A stretch of 51,624 bases of DNA from Pseudomonas sp. R5(2019) (GCF_009905435.1 NZ_JAAAMT010000041.1:1-51624); one strand, 5' to 3'; counted from the first letter of the stretch, positions 1 through 8,453 are shown. The notes: generated by a model not told the origin, from the letters alone. Numbers and translations: made by a program.

Positions 1-49
1 TAGGTACGGCGCTGTGGCTGCATGGGGAATCCGCTTGTTGGGGCCAGAA

Positions 50-80
50 ATGGTGTCCACTTAAATTAGGTGGACACCAT
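50..80. repeat. 31-bp inverted repeat, possible joined IS ends
   Basis: Two 11-base arms (atggtgtccac at 50-60 and its exact complement at 70-80) face each other across 9 A/T-rich bases. No gene is visible between here and the IS at 189. The arms resemble terminal repeats of IS elements whose ends read 'tgtccacc', so this may be two IS ends left side by side; an operator or a terminator is also possible. Only the symmetry is certain. Confidence 0.45.
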
Positions 81-188
81 GGCCCTCAGCGGTGGAGGCG
101 GGAAGGTGTGTTCGCCGACCCCTTACGCTCTTTTCTCGATCTGTTGCTCTCGATCCGGGGGGCCAGGTAAGAACCAACGTCTGCTATT

Positions 189-1861
189 GGCCCAGACTGT
201 GTAAAAACGTTGGCATCGACCTTGCTGTGATTTAATGGATTCGAAATCAGTGGGGGCGGCCAATGAAGCGCTTTATCCAGGGAGAGCATCGAGGACAAAG
301 CACGCTGCTTCCCGAGAGCCTGGATGACTATGTGGCGGACACCAACCCGGTGCGGGTGGTCGATGTTTTCGTCGATGAGCTCGACCTCGGCACGCTGGGT
401 TTCGACGGTGTCGTCCCGGCGGAAACCGGCAGACCGGCCTACCATCCTGCCGACCTCCTGAAGATCTACATCTACGGCTATCTCAATCGCATCCAGTCCA
501 GTCGCCGGCTTGAGCGAGAGACCCCGCGCAATGTTGAATTGATGTGGCTGACCGGAGGTCTGATGCCGGACTTCAAGACCATCGCCAATTTCCGCAAGGA
601 TAACGGCAAGGCAATCCGCGGCGTCTGTCGGCAGTTCGTGGTGCTGTACCAGCAGCTTGGCCTGTTCTCGGAAGCACTTGTGGCCATCGATGGCAGCAAG
701 TTCAAGGCGGGCAACAATCGCGACCGCAATTTCACCAGCGCTTCAACGGCGAATGGCGGAGATCGAGTCCAGCATCAATCGTTACCTGACGGCGCTCGAT
801 ACCGCAGATCGTCAGGAACCTGCCGTTGCTCAGGTCAAAGCCGAACGCCTCCACGACAAGATCGCGACCTTGAAAGCCAAGATGCAGGAGCTCAAGGAAA
901 TCGAGGTTCAGCTCAACGAAACACCGGATAAACAGATATCCCTGACCGATCCCGATGCCCGCTCAATGAAGACGCGTGGCACCGGAATGGTCGGCTACAA
1001 CGTGCAGGCGGCGGTCGACGCGAAGCACCACCTGATCGTGACGCATGAGGTCACGAACGACGGAGTCGATCGAGACCAACTGAGTTCAATGGCCAAGCAA
1101 GCCCGAGAAGCCATGGGCGTCGAGGAACTCTCGGCGGTCGCAGACAGAGGGTATTTCAAAGGCGAAGAAATCCTGGCGTGCCATGAAGCTGGAATCACTG
1201 TTTTCGTACCCAAGACGCTGACCTCGGGAGCGACAGCGGCTGGTCGCTTTGGCAAAGGTGATTTCATCTATGACGCAGCAAAGAACGAATACCGATGCCC
1301 TGCTGGGCAAAGCCTGATCTGGCGTTTCTCAAGCGTCGAGAAAGGGCTGAAGCTGCACCGTTACTGGAGTTCGCATTGCCGAGGTTGCGCGTTGAAAGAG
1401 CACTGTACGCCTAGCCCAGAGCGACGAGTGAGCCGCTGGGAGCATGAGTCCGTACTCGAGGCGATGCAGAATCGTCTGGATCAAGCGCCTGAGATGATGC
1501 GAATCCGCCGTCAGACGGTCGAGCACCCGTTCGGCACGCTGAAGTCCTGGATGGGCGCCACCCATTTCCTCTCCAGAACGCTCGACCGGGTGAGTACCGA
1601 GATGAGCCTGCATGTGCTCGCCTACAATCTCAAACGCTTGTTGAGCCTGATGGGTAGCGATGCCTTGATGGCAGCGATGAAGGCCTGAGGCCTGTTTTAC
1701 GACTCTTGCCGCCCTCCAGCAGGCGCGCCGAAGTCGAAAGTGCCATAACAGCCAGAATCACCGATTGAGCCTGATTGAGCCTCCCGCAGCCTCCTGGCTC
1801 CTGAGAACGTCATCCAGCAGCTGGTTGCCATCACTTGCTGCGTTTTTACACAGTCTGGGCC
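189..1861 (+). mobile_element. IS1182-type insertion sequence
   Basis: The element is bounded by perfect 21-bp terminal inverted repeats at 189-209 and 1841-1861, each beginning ggcccagactgtg when read inward. It is 1673 bp and carries one broken transposase gene. The bases immediately outside the repeats (ctgctatt on the left, gactttgg on the right) do not form a visible target duplication, so the flanks may have been rearranged after insertion. The right end lies 29 bp beyond the stop codon of the neighbouring DUF355 gene, which is left intact. Family assignment comes from the transposase sequence; the ends are direct observation. Confidence 0.85.
263..1688 (+). pseudogene. IS1182-family transposase, frameshifted
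   Basis: The first frame (from ATG 263) encodes the N-terminal part of an IS5/IS1182-type transposase, including a typical segment near TGGLMPDFKTIANFRKDNG and the first catalytic aspartate region VAIDGSKFKAGNNRDRNF. It stays in register to FTSA at about 742. From 741 the homologous reading continues in another frame as LQRRMAEIESSINRYL and runs to the stop at 1688, with the later motifs GYNVQAAVD, VADRGYFKGEE and RRQTVEHPFGTLKSWMG. Comparison of the two halves suggests loss of a few bases around 740-743 between 'FTSA' and 'LQRR'. No slippery heptamer is obvious there, so I read it as an inactivating lesion rather than programmed frameshifting. Confidence 0.85.
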
Positions 1862-1890
1862 GACTTTGGCCATTCGCGACCAGCTGCAAT

Positions 1891-2376
1891 TCACAGCTTG
1901 TAGCCAATCTGCCGCAACAAGTTCTTGCGCCACAGGATGTCTTCGTCGCCTTCAATGTCATTGGCACAGAAGCCATCCACTACGCCCAGGATGGCTCGCC
2001 CTTGTTCCGTCTCAGCGAGAATCACTTCAGTTGGATTGGCTGTTGCACAAAAAATACGGCATACCTCTGGGACCATTTTGATGGTATTCAACACGTTCAG
2101 CGGATAGAAACCGTCGCCCAGGAAAATGATGAAACTATGGCCTGCGGCGATGGCTTTCGCATTCTTCTGTGCAAGTTCAATCATTGAGGAATCGGTGCCA
2201 GACCATCGCACCAGGCATTTGCCAGAGGCTTCACAAAAGGCCACGCCAAACTGGATACCTGGCACGGCATTTACCAACGCTTCGTGGATGTCCTCGACGG
2301 ACTTGATGAAGTGCGTCTGACCCAAAATGAAGTTCGTCACATCCGGCTTATCGATCTTCAACGTGATGAGTTGCAT
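1891..2376 (-). CDS. Adenosine-specific kinase family protein (DUF355)
   Basis: The 161-residue protein matches the DUF355 / adenosine-specific kinase family: N-terminal MQLITLKIDKPDVTNFILGQTHFIKSV, a central LVRWSGTD, GHSFIIFLGDGFYP, and the closing signature ILGVVDGF..NDIEGDEDI followed by WRKNLLRQIGYKL. The length is typical of the family. A strong Shine-Dalgarno (aaaggagg) lies just upstream of ATG 2376. The gene stands alone: downstream is the end of the IS at 1861 and upstream is the LysR gene at 2484. Biochemical function in bacteria is poorly established; the name reflects annotation of archaeal relatives, so family membership is more secure than substrate. Confidence 0.7.
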   Translation of the reverse strand: MQLITLKIDKPDVTNFILGQTHFIKSVEDIHEALVNAVPGIQFGVAFCEASGKCLVRWSGTDSSMIELAQKNAKAIAAGHSFIIFLGDGFYPLNVLNTIKMVPEVCRIFCATANPTEVILAETEQGRAILGVVDGFCANDIEGDEDILWRKNLLRQIGYKL

Positions 2377-2483
2377 CTCAAACGCCTCCTTTCACGATGT
2401 TGCTACCAGAGTCTGGCAACAGACCAAGCATAGCCACTCATTTGTTATCGTGTACGAGACATAGCCCATGGGGAACAGGTTGT

Positions 2484-3395
2484 CTACACCGATCTAACAG
2501 CATCTTTGATCAATTCGCGTAGCCAGGAAATGGCTGGGTCGGCGTGATTTCGGGGATGCCAAGCCAGCCGAAGGGTGAAGTTCGGTGCTGGAAAGGGCAG
2601 CTCGAAGGTATCCAGCACATCCGAAAAACGAGTCAGCAGCATGGCGGGCAGGGTACAGACGTAGTCGGAGTGACGCAGAATTTCGGGGACCAATATGAAT
2701 TGCGGAACCGAATAGACAATGGATCGCTGCCGCCCAAGCCCCTGCAGTGTTTCATCCATATAGCCGCGAACACTGCCCGTCTCGCTCGACACTAGTACGT
2801 GTCGTAACGAGCAGTAGCTGTCCAGGTCCAGTGCTCCGGTACCTCGCGGGTGACCTTTACGCTGGGCCATGACGAAGCGCTCCTGCAGCAGCAGGTGGGT
2901 TTTCATGTTCTCCGGCATTTGGCGTTCCGCATCGACCAGCAGGTCGATGCGGCCGTCCTCCATCTGTTCGGCGATGTGGCGAGGGTCCGGTGCGCGGAAG
3001 GCAATGCGTATTTCTGGTCCGACCTGGGTGATAAGCCTTTGGATCAACGGGAGACTGATCAGCGCTGTGGCGTTATCGCTGGCGGCCACATGAAAGGTTC
3101 GCGTGTCCAGGAGCGGATCGAAGGTGGGTTGCTGGCTGATTACCGAATCCAGGTGTTTCAACGCCGATCTCAGCGGTGTGCCAAGCGCCAGCGCCCTGGC
3201 AGTCGGGATCATTCCACGCCCGGTTTCGGCCGGCAGCAATAACGGATCGTCGAAAATCCGGCGCAAGCGCGACAGCTGCGCCGACATGGCCGGCTGGCTA
3301 ACGTGCAGACGTTCGGCAGCCCGTGTCACGTTGCGCTCATTGAGTAGGACATCCAGCGAGACCAAAAGGTTGAGATCAATCTGGCGCAGGCTCAT
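2484..3395 (-). CDS. LysR-family transcriptional regulator
   Basis: A 303-residue LysR-type regulator with an N-terminal winged HTH (SLRQIDLNLLVSLDVLLNERNVTRAAERLHVSQPAMSAQLSRLR) and a substrate-binding domain. The N-terminal wording (RQIDLNLL..LLNERNVTRAA) is that of the NodD/LeuO/PcaQ-like branch. I start at ATG 3395; a TTG two codons upstream is possible but less likely. It is transcribed away from the SDR gene at 3547, and a 17-bp dyad (3411-3427) lies 15 bp upstream of its start. Divergence makes it the probable effector-responsive regulator of the 3547-9698 catabolic cluster. The ligand is unknown; by analogy it is the substrate or a keto-acid intermediate. Confidence 0.88.
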   Translation of the reverse strand: MSLRQIDLNLLVSLDVLLNERNVTRAAERLHVSQPAMSAQLSRLRRIFDDPLLLPAETGRGMIPTARALALGTPLRSALKHLDSVISQQPTFDPLLDTRTFHVAASDNATALISLPLIQRLITQVGPEIRIAFRAPDPRHIAEQMEDGRIDLLVDAERQMPENMKTHLLLQERFVMAQRKGHPRGTGALDLDSYCSLRHVLVSSETGSVRGYMDETLQGLGRQRSIVYSVPQFILVPEILRHSDYVCTLPAMLLTRFSDVLDTFELPFPAPNFTLRLAWHPRNHADPAISWLRELIKDAVRSV

Positions 3396-3410
3396 AAGCA
3401 ATCCATTGAA

Positions 3411-3427
3411 GTTATAGGTTGTATAAC
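3411..3427. promoter_or_regulatory. Candidate LysR operator dyad
   Basis: GTTATA and TATAAC arms are separated by five bases, giving a perfect 17-bp dyad with the AT-rich, interrupted symmetry typical of LysR-type recognition boxes. It sits in the 151-bp gap between the divergent LysR gene and the SDR gene, close to the regulator's own start, as expected for autoregulation plus activation of the cluster. A -10-like TATATT follows at 3462-3467 for the SDR direction. Function is inferred from position and symmetry only. Confidence 0.45.
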
Positions 3428-3546
3428 GGCAATCTATTTCATTGATTCGTTGGTGGCTACCTATATTGAGGCCTCACGAAAGCAGCCCGATCGTACCGAA
3501 AGGGCCGGCTCAGCTGGCCGTCAGCTCGCGGGTTTGGAGAACAATA

Positions 3547-4308
3547 ATGAACAAGCAACGGGTATTGGTCACCGCCGGAGCGTCTGGTATCGGTCTGGCT
3601 ATTGTTGAGGGCTTCGCTGCCAAAGGTGCACAGGTGTTCGTCTGTGATATCGACGCTGAAGGCCTCTCTGCGCTCAAGAAAAACGTGCCTGGCGTTCGCA
3701 GCACGGTTTGCGACATTAGTAGTCGCGCCGATATCGAACAGATGATGGCCACGGCCATTCAATCGCTCGGTGGCCTGGATGTGCTGGTGAACAATGCGGG
3801 TATTTCGGGGCCCACGTTACCCGCCGATCAGCTCGACCCGAACGACTGGGAAAAGGTCGTGCAGGTCAACCTTACCGGCACCTTCAATGTCACCCGCCTT
3901 GCCATCCCCCACCTCAAGCAGTCGCAGGCTGGGGTCATCATCAATGTGTCGTCGGTAGCGGGGCGCCTCGGCTATCCCAACCGCATCGCCTATGCCACGA
4001 GCAAGTGGGGCATCGTTGGCTTCACCAAGACCCTGTCGATCGAACTGGGCGAGTATGGCATCCGAGCCAACGCAATCCTTCCCGGTGCAGTGGACGGGCC
4101 ACGTTTCCAGAGCGTGCTCGCCGGGCGTGCCCAGGTCAGCGGTAAGTCCACTGATGAAGTCACACATGAAGCCCTGACCACTCAGTCGCTCAAGCATCTG
4201 GTCGATCCCGGGCATATCGCTGATCTGGCAGTGTTTCTGGCCTCCGAGAGCGGCCGCTCGATTTCAGGACAGATGCTGCCGATTGACTGCGACATGCAAC
4301 GAACTTGA
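3547..4308 (+). CDS. Short-chain dehydrogenase/reductase (SDR)
   Basis: A 253-residue classical SDR. The cofactor loop reads TAGASGIG (residues 9-16; the usual first Gly is Ala10), followed by Asp34 in FVCDIDAEG, which suggests NAD(H) rather than NADP(H). NNAG is at 82-85 and the catalytic set is Ser136, Tyr149 and Lys153 (YATSK). ATG 3547 is chosen because ggaga lies about 8 bases upstream; the frame is open further upstream without a good start. As first gene after the LysR regulator, it probably interconverts a hydroxyl and keto group on the pathway substrate, perhaps the stereoisomer not taken by the dehydrogenase at 6835. Exact substrate not recognisable. Confidence 0.85.
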   Translation: MNKQRVLVTAGASGIGLAIVEGFAAKGAQVFVCDIDAEGLSALKKNVPGVRSTVCDISSRADIEQMMATAIQSLGGLDVLVNNAGISGPTLPADQLDPNDWEKVVQVNLTGTFNVTRLAIPHLKQSQAGVIINVSSVAGRLGYPNRIAYATSKWGIVGFTKTLSIELGEYGIRANAILPGAVDGPRFQSVLAGRAQVSGKSTDEVTHEALTTQSLKHLVDPGHIADLAVFLASESGRSISGQMLPIDCDMQRT

Positions 4309-4509
4309 GGCCAGGGCGAACCCGGTAGAGCTCATCCCACACCGCATGAAGTGCTGACAAACAACACGGGATTGACACTCATCTATCGCTGATAACCAAG
4401 GAATATTTTTAGACCGTTTAGTGTGTGATTCCGATGCGGGACGGTTTCGGTCGCCCCAGAATCGAATTTTAGAGAGCCCTAATACAATAATTACATAGGA
4501 GCAGTTCTC

Positions 4510-5871
4510 GTGATAACTGAATCATTTCCGTTGAAAAACGGAGCACCTCTATCTGTCCACGTTAATCAAACCGAACAAAATGCTGTTTGGTCCAAGATCA
4601 ACTTCCGCATTGTTCCGGTCATTTTGATCGCCTACATGATGGCCTTCCTCGATCGCATCAATGTGGGCTATGCCAAGCTGGCCATGCAGCAGGATCTTCA
4701 TTTTTCCGACGCGGTCTTCGGTTTGGGCGCCGGTATCTTTTTCATCACCTATCTGATGTTCGAAGTGCCCAGCAACCTGTGGCTGGAGAAGATCGGCGCT
4801 CGACGGTCCTTCCTTCGGATCATGGTGTTGTGGGGCCTGACTTCGGCCGCCACGGCCTTTGTGACCACTCCTGCCGAGTTCTATGTCGTGCGACTGTTAC
4901 TCGGTGTCTTCGAAGCCGGTTTCTTTCCGGGTGTCATTCTTTACCTGACCTATTGGTATCCGAGCTCCAGGCGCGGACGTGTCACCGGTCTTTTCCTTTT
5001 CGGTATGCCGATTACAGGAATGTTGGGTGGACCGCTCTGCGGCATGATCATGAAACACTTTGATGGTGTTGCGGGCTGGCATGGTTGGCAGTGGCTCTTT
5101 GTTATCGAGGGCCTGCCGACTGTGCTCATCGGGGTGCTTGTCTATCTGTTGCTGGCCGATAAACCGGAGCAGGCCAAGTGGCTGACCGAGCGCGAAAAGC
5201 AGGTGGTGAAGCAGGTGATGGCGGCAGACTGCAAGCATGAGGGCGACTCACATGGCCAAGGCAAACTAAAAGCGGCATTCGCTAATCCCAAGGTCTGGAT
5301 TCTTGCTTTCGTCTATTTCACCGGCGCTTGTGCCGTCTACACCATCACATTCTGGTTGCCAACGACAATCAAGGGACTGGGTGTAACCGATATCGCTCAG
5401 ATCGGCTGGTACTCGGCTATCCCATTCGCTTGCGGTGCTCTGGGCATCTTGCTCATGAGCTGGAGTTCCGATCGCTTTGAGGAACGTCGCTGGCATGTTG
5501 CGAGCGCTTTGTTTATCGGTCCTCTGGCGCTCTATGCCGCTCAGCTTTTTGGCGGAGAGTTCGTTGCGACTATGTTCATGCTTTCGATTGCCGCCTTCTT
5601 CATTTTCAGCATCGCATTATTTTGGGCCATTCCTCCTGGCTACTTGAGCCCATCCGAGTCTGCCACGGGGATCGCCGTGATCAGCTCGATCGGCATCCTG
5701 GGCGGGTTTATCAGCCCGACCTTGATCGGCTGGATCATGACCACCACCGGCAGCATGTCCAGCGGATTGCTCTTTGCCGCCGTGCTGAGTTGCCTGGGCG
5801 CAGTGACATTGTTGGTCGCTGTTCCCAGGAGTGCCCGACGCCTGGGCGATCAAACCCATGACAACACTTAA
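4510..5871 (+). CDS. MFS permease, ACS (anion:cation symporter) type
   Basis: A 453-residue inner-membrane transporter with about 12 hydrophobic segments. The N-terminal wording FRIVPVILIAYMMAFLDRINVGYAKLAM and FEVPSNLWLEKIGARR is characteristic of the ACS branch of MFS, which imports organic anions such as tartrate, phthalate, 4-hydroxyphenylacetate and hexuronates. A GTG start at 4510 is supported by aggag at 4496-4500. It lies 201 bp after the SDR gene and 28 bp before the BKACE gene. In this cluster it replaces the BCCT or ABC betaine transporters expected for carnitine, and so points to an anionic substrate. A second ACS permease (hpaX) lies at 38934. Confidence 0.88.
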   Translation: MITESFPLKNGAPLSVHVNQTEQNAVWSKINFRIVPVILIAYMMAFLDRINVGYAKLAMQQDLHFSDAVFGLGAGIFFITYLMFEVPSNLWLEKIGARRSFLRIMVLWGLTSAATAFVTTPAEFYVVRLLLGVFEAGFFPGVILYLTYWYPSSRRGRVTGLFLFGMPITGMLGGPLCGMIMKHFDGVAGWHGWQWLFVIEGLPTVLIGVLVYLLLADKPEQAKWLTEREKQVVKQVMAADCKHEGDSHGQGKLKAAFANPKVWILAFVYFTGACAVYTITFWLPTTIKGLGVTDIAQIGWYSAIPFACGALGILLMSWSSDRFEERRWHVASALFIGPLALYAAQLFGGEFVATMFMLSIAAFFIFSIALFWAIPPGYLSPSESATGIAVISSIGILGGFISPTLIGWIMTTTGSMSSGLLFAAVLSCLGAVTLLVAVPRSARRLGDQTHDNT

Positions 5872-5899
5872 TAAGAATGGATTGAAGGGAGTAAACGAA

Positions 5900-6820
5900 A
5901 TGAGCGGGAACAAAGTCATCGTGACCATCGCCCCAACAGGCGGAATGGCCAGTAAAGAACAGAATCCGCACCTTCCGACTCAACCAGAAGAGATCGCCCG
6001 CGACGTCTATGACTGTTACAACGCCGGTGCCAGCGTGGTGGCGGTGCATGCCCGCCGGCCTGACGGGGGAGCGACCTGCAACCCGGCCATCTACCTGGAT
6101 ATCAACCAGCGTATCCGCGACAAGTGCGACATCGTCATTAACAACTCCACTGGCGGTGGCGTGACTGGGGACATGGTTCGCGAGGCCGCGAATGGATACT
6201 GGGAAATTCTCTGGGAGGAGCGCCTCAAAGGTATGGAAGCCGGCGCCGAGATGTGCACCCTGGACGCCACGACCATCAATGCGAGTTTCGGTGGTCGCGA
6301 GTTTTTGATGAACACGCCGCCTTCTCGGTGCCGTGAGCTTGCCGAAGGCATGCGTGCACGAGGCATCAAACCGGAGTGGGAGGTATTCAGTCCTACTCAC
6401 ATTCTCCAGGACGTAAACGCCTTGATCGAGGCTGGCTTCGACGAGCCGCCGTACTTCATCAACATTGTGCTGAACGTGCATAAAGGGTTTCAGAATGCCA
6501 TGCCGTACTCACCCAAGATCCTTCAGAACATGGTGGATCTCCTGCCCAAGGAGAGCCTCTTTTGCGTCAGCGGCATCGGGCCGAGCCAACTGCCTGCGGC
6601 CATGAATGCTCTGTTGCTCGGCGGCCATGTTCGCACAGGCCTGGAAGACAACCTTTACTACCGCCAGGGTGAATTGGCCAGCAACGTCCAGCTGACCGAG
6701 CGAATCGTTCGGCTGGTTCGTGAAATGGGCTTTGAGCCAGCGACGCCTGCCGAGGCGCGAGAGATCATGGGCCTGTCATCGAAAAAAGCACTCGTTCGAC
6801 CGCAGTTCGCCCTGGCGTAA
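5900..6820 (+). CDS. BKACE-family beta-keto acid cleavage enzyme (DUF849)
   Basis: A 306-residue TIM-barrel protein of the BKACE family, which cleaves a beta-keto acid with acetyl-CoA to give acetoacetate and a new acyl-CoA. Family marks: N-terminal VIVTIAPTGG (7-15), NNSTGGG (81-87), LDATTINASF (121-130), the P-EWEVFSPTH region, and GGHVRTGLEDN (241-251) with the expected metal-binding Glu249. The usual metal motif HxHxRDP reads AVHARRP here, so the first His is Ala48 (codon gcg at 6041) while His50 is kept. ATG 5900 follows gaaggga with good spacing. Neighbours (carnitine-dehydrogenase-like enzyme and thioesterase) repeat the gene set of 3-dehydrocarnitine cleavage, but the transport genes differ, so the substrate is left open. 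Confidence 0.85.
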   Translation: MSGNKVIVTIAPTGGMASKEQNPHLPTQPEEIARDVYDCYNAGASVVAVHARRPDGGATCNPAIYLDINQRIRDKCDIVINNSTGGGVTGDMVREAANGYWEILWEERLKGMEAGAEMCTLDATTINASFGGREFLMNTPPSRCRELAEGMRARGIKPEWEVFSPTHILQDVNALIEAGFDEPPYFINIVLNVHKGFQNAMPYSPKILQNMVDLLPKESLFCVSGIGPSQLPAAMNALLLGGHVRTGLEDNLYYRQGELASNVQLTERIVRLVREMGFEPATPAEAREIMGLSSKKALVRPQFALA

Positions 6821-6834
6821 AAAGGAATCTTTTC

Positions 6835-7782
6835 ATGAGCCATGACATCAAGCGAGTTGCCGTTGTCTCGACCGGGGTGATCGGTGCAAGTTGGGTAACG
6901 GCCTTCCTGGCGCGAGGCCTCAATGTCGTTGCTACCGATCCCGCGCCGGATGCGCAGGTCAGGCTGCGCGCTACGGTCGAGTCACAGTGGCCGGCGATGG
7001 TAGCAGCAGGATTGGCGCCCGGGGCTTGTTTGGCCAACTTGCGCTTTACCCCCTCGCTTGAGGAGGCCGTTGGTGACGCTCAGTTTGTCCAGGAAAACGG
7101 TCCCGAGCGTCTGGATCTCAAGCGCGAGTTGTTCGCTCGCCTGGATGCTGCCGCACCACCTGACGCCATTCTGGCCAGCAGCTCTTCCAGCTTCGTCGTC
7201 AGCCAGTTCCAGGGAGCCTGCACTCGTCATCCTGAGCGTGTGGTACTGGGGCATCCGTTCAATCCACCCCACTTGATTCCGCTGGTGGAGGTGGTGGGCG
7301 GAGCTACGACCTCCACCTTGGCGATTGAGCAGGCGATGAACTTCTACCGGGCCATTGGCAAGCACCCCATTCATCTGCGCAAAGAAGTGATGGGGCACGT
7401 GGCGAATCGATTGCAAGCCGCGCTTTGGCAGGAAGCGCTGCACCTTGTCGAGGCAGGCGTTGCCAGTGTGGCCGATATCGATGCCGCCATCGCCCATGGC
7501 CCCGGGCTGCGTTGGGCGTTGCTTGGCCCGTTCATGAATTTGCATTTCTCGGGCGGCGAGGGCGGTATCGCAGGATTGTTTGAAAAACCGCTCTGGCAGG
7601 CAGTCGAAGCCATCTGGGCCGATCTCGGCAAGGTTTCGGTCGGGCCAGCACTCGCGGCTCGGGTCGCGGCTGGCGTAGGGGAAGAAACGGCGTCTGTGGA
7701 TGTCGACCGCCTGTTGCAAGCGCGCGACAGGCTCTTGCAGGAACTGCTTCGCGGTAAATGCCAGGCTTATTGGCTCCCCTGA
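6835..7782 (+). CDS. 3-hydroxyacyl-CoA/L-carnitine dehydrogenase-like enzyme
   Basis: A 315-residue NAD-dependent dehydrogenase of the 3-hydroxyacyl-CoA dehydrogenase fold, single-domain-pair type as in L-carnitine dehydrogenase. The Rossmann start is VAVVSTGVIGASW; the first glycine of GxGxxG is Ser12, the others are Gly14 and Gly17. The family's catalytic His-Glu pair is visible as His140 (VLGHPFNPP) and Glu152 (LVEVVGG), 12 residues apart as usual. The C-terminal all-alpha part contains NRLQAALWQEALHLVEAGVAS..DID, the wording seen in carnitine dehydrogenases. It starts 14 bp after the BKACE stop, with aaagga ahead. Probable role: oxidise a 3-hydroxy acid to the 3-keto acid fed to BKACE. 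Confidence 0.85.
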   Translation: MSHDIKRVAVVSTGVIGASWVTAFLARGLNVVATDPAPDAQVRLRATVESQWPAMVAAGLAPGACLANLRFTPSLEEAVGDAQFVQENGPERLDLKRELFARLDAAAPPDAILASSSSSFVVSQFQGACTRHPERVVLGHPFNPPHLIPLVEVVGGATTSTLAIEQAMNFYRAIGKHPIHLRKEVMGHVANRLQAALWQEALHLVEAGVASVADIDAAIAHGPGLRWALLGPFMNLHFSGGEGGIAGLFEKPLWQAVEAIWADLGKVSVGPALAARVAAGVGEETASVDVDRLLQARDRLLQELLRGKCQAYWLP

Positions 7783-7815
7783 GTCCTTCTCGATATTCAC
7801 TACAAGGAAAGCGTC

Positions 7816-8223
7816 ATGAAGTTCACCACCCGGAAGATTGTCCGGTTCGCGCATTGCGATCCTGCCGGGATCGTCTTCTACCCTCGCTATGCGGAGCTTT
7901 GCAACGAGGTGGTAGAAGACTGGTTCCGAGATGGGCTGGGCATCGACTTCCGTCATCTTCAGGAAGTCCTTCGCCTCACCATCCCCGCTGTTCGGCTGGA
8001 TGTGGAGTTCATCAGTCCCAGCGTCTATGAAGACGTGCTCGAGTTTTCTCTGGAAGTGATGGCGATTGGGCGTTCATCGCTGAGCCTGTTCCTGGTCGCC
8101 CGCTGCAACAACCAGGAGCGAGTTCGCTTTTCCCTCAAAGTTGTCCTGGTGTCGGTGGACACCTTGCGTGCGGCACCGATCAATGACCAATGGAGGCAGC
8201 GGTTCTCTGCTTACTCGAATTGA
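7816..8223 (+). CDS. 4-hydroxybenzoyl-CoA thioesterase-like hotdog protein
   Basis: A 135-residue single hotdog domain with the 4HBT signature VRFAHCDPAGIVFYPRYAE; Asp15 is the expected catalytic residue. The length is standard. Start ATG 7816 follows aaggaaag. In the known carnitine operon the equivalent gene hydrolyses betainyl-CoA, the acyl-CoA made by the BKACE reaction. Here it is placed directly after the dehydrogenase (33 bp gap) and before a terminator, so it is probably the last gene of the enzymatic transcript and releases the shortened acid from CoA. Substrate specificity is inferred from context. Confidence 0.85.
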   Translation: MKFTTRKIVRFAHCDPAGIVFYPRYAELCNEVVEDWFRDGLGIDFRHLQEVLRLTIPAVRLDVEFISPSVYEDVLEFSLEVMAIGRSSLSLFLVARCNNQERVRFSLKVVLVSVDTLRAAPINDQWRQRFSAYSN

Positions 8224-8328
8224 TGGACTTGCTCCCAAGCGTTTGGATGCGGGCTTGAGGCGTCAGCCTGGCCAGTAACCCCTTGTGTACCCGTTCCAGG
8301 TCGAATGCTCGACGTCTAGAGCGGTCTT

Positions 8329-8356
8329 GGCGCGGCTTATCAGCCGCGCCCTTTTA
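8329..8356 (+). terminator. Rho-independent terminator after the thioesterase gene
   Basis: Nine-base arms ggcgcggct (8329-8337) and agccgcgcc (8342-8350) with a 4-base loop are followed by cttttaa. It separates the enzyme genes from the porin gene, which may therefore have its own promoter or depend on read-through. Confidence 0.75.
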
Positions 8357-8453
8357 ACAACCCATGCCAATCCTGCGCCGCTTCAATGCATGCGCACGGG
8401 TTCGCTCGTCTGCGCTGTTTATTTTCATACAACAATAATAAGGAATGAGCTGC

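Noticed and set aside
735..750. Programmed ribosomal frameshifting in the IS transposase.
   Set aside because: No A-rich slippery heptamer is seen at the junction, and IS1182 transposases are normally one continuous frame; a deletion fits better.
5900..8223. Calling the cluster the carnitine degradation operon cdhABC.
   Set aside because: Enzyme types agree, but gene order, the BKACE metal motif, the transporters, the SDR and the LysR regulator do not fit the known carnitine locus, so only a carnitine-like logic is claimed.
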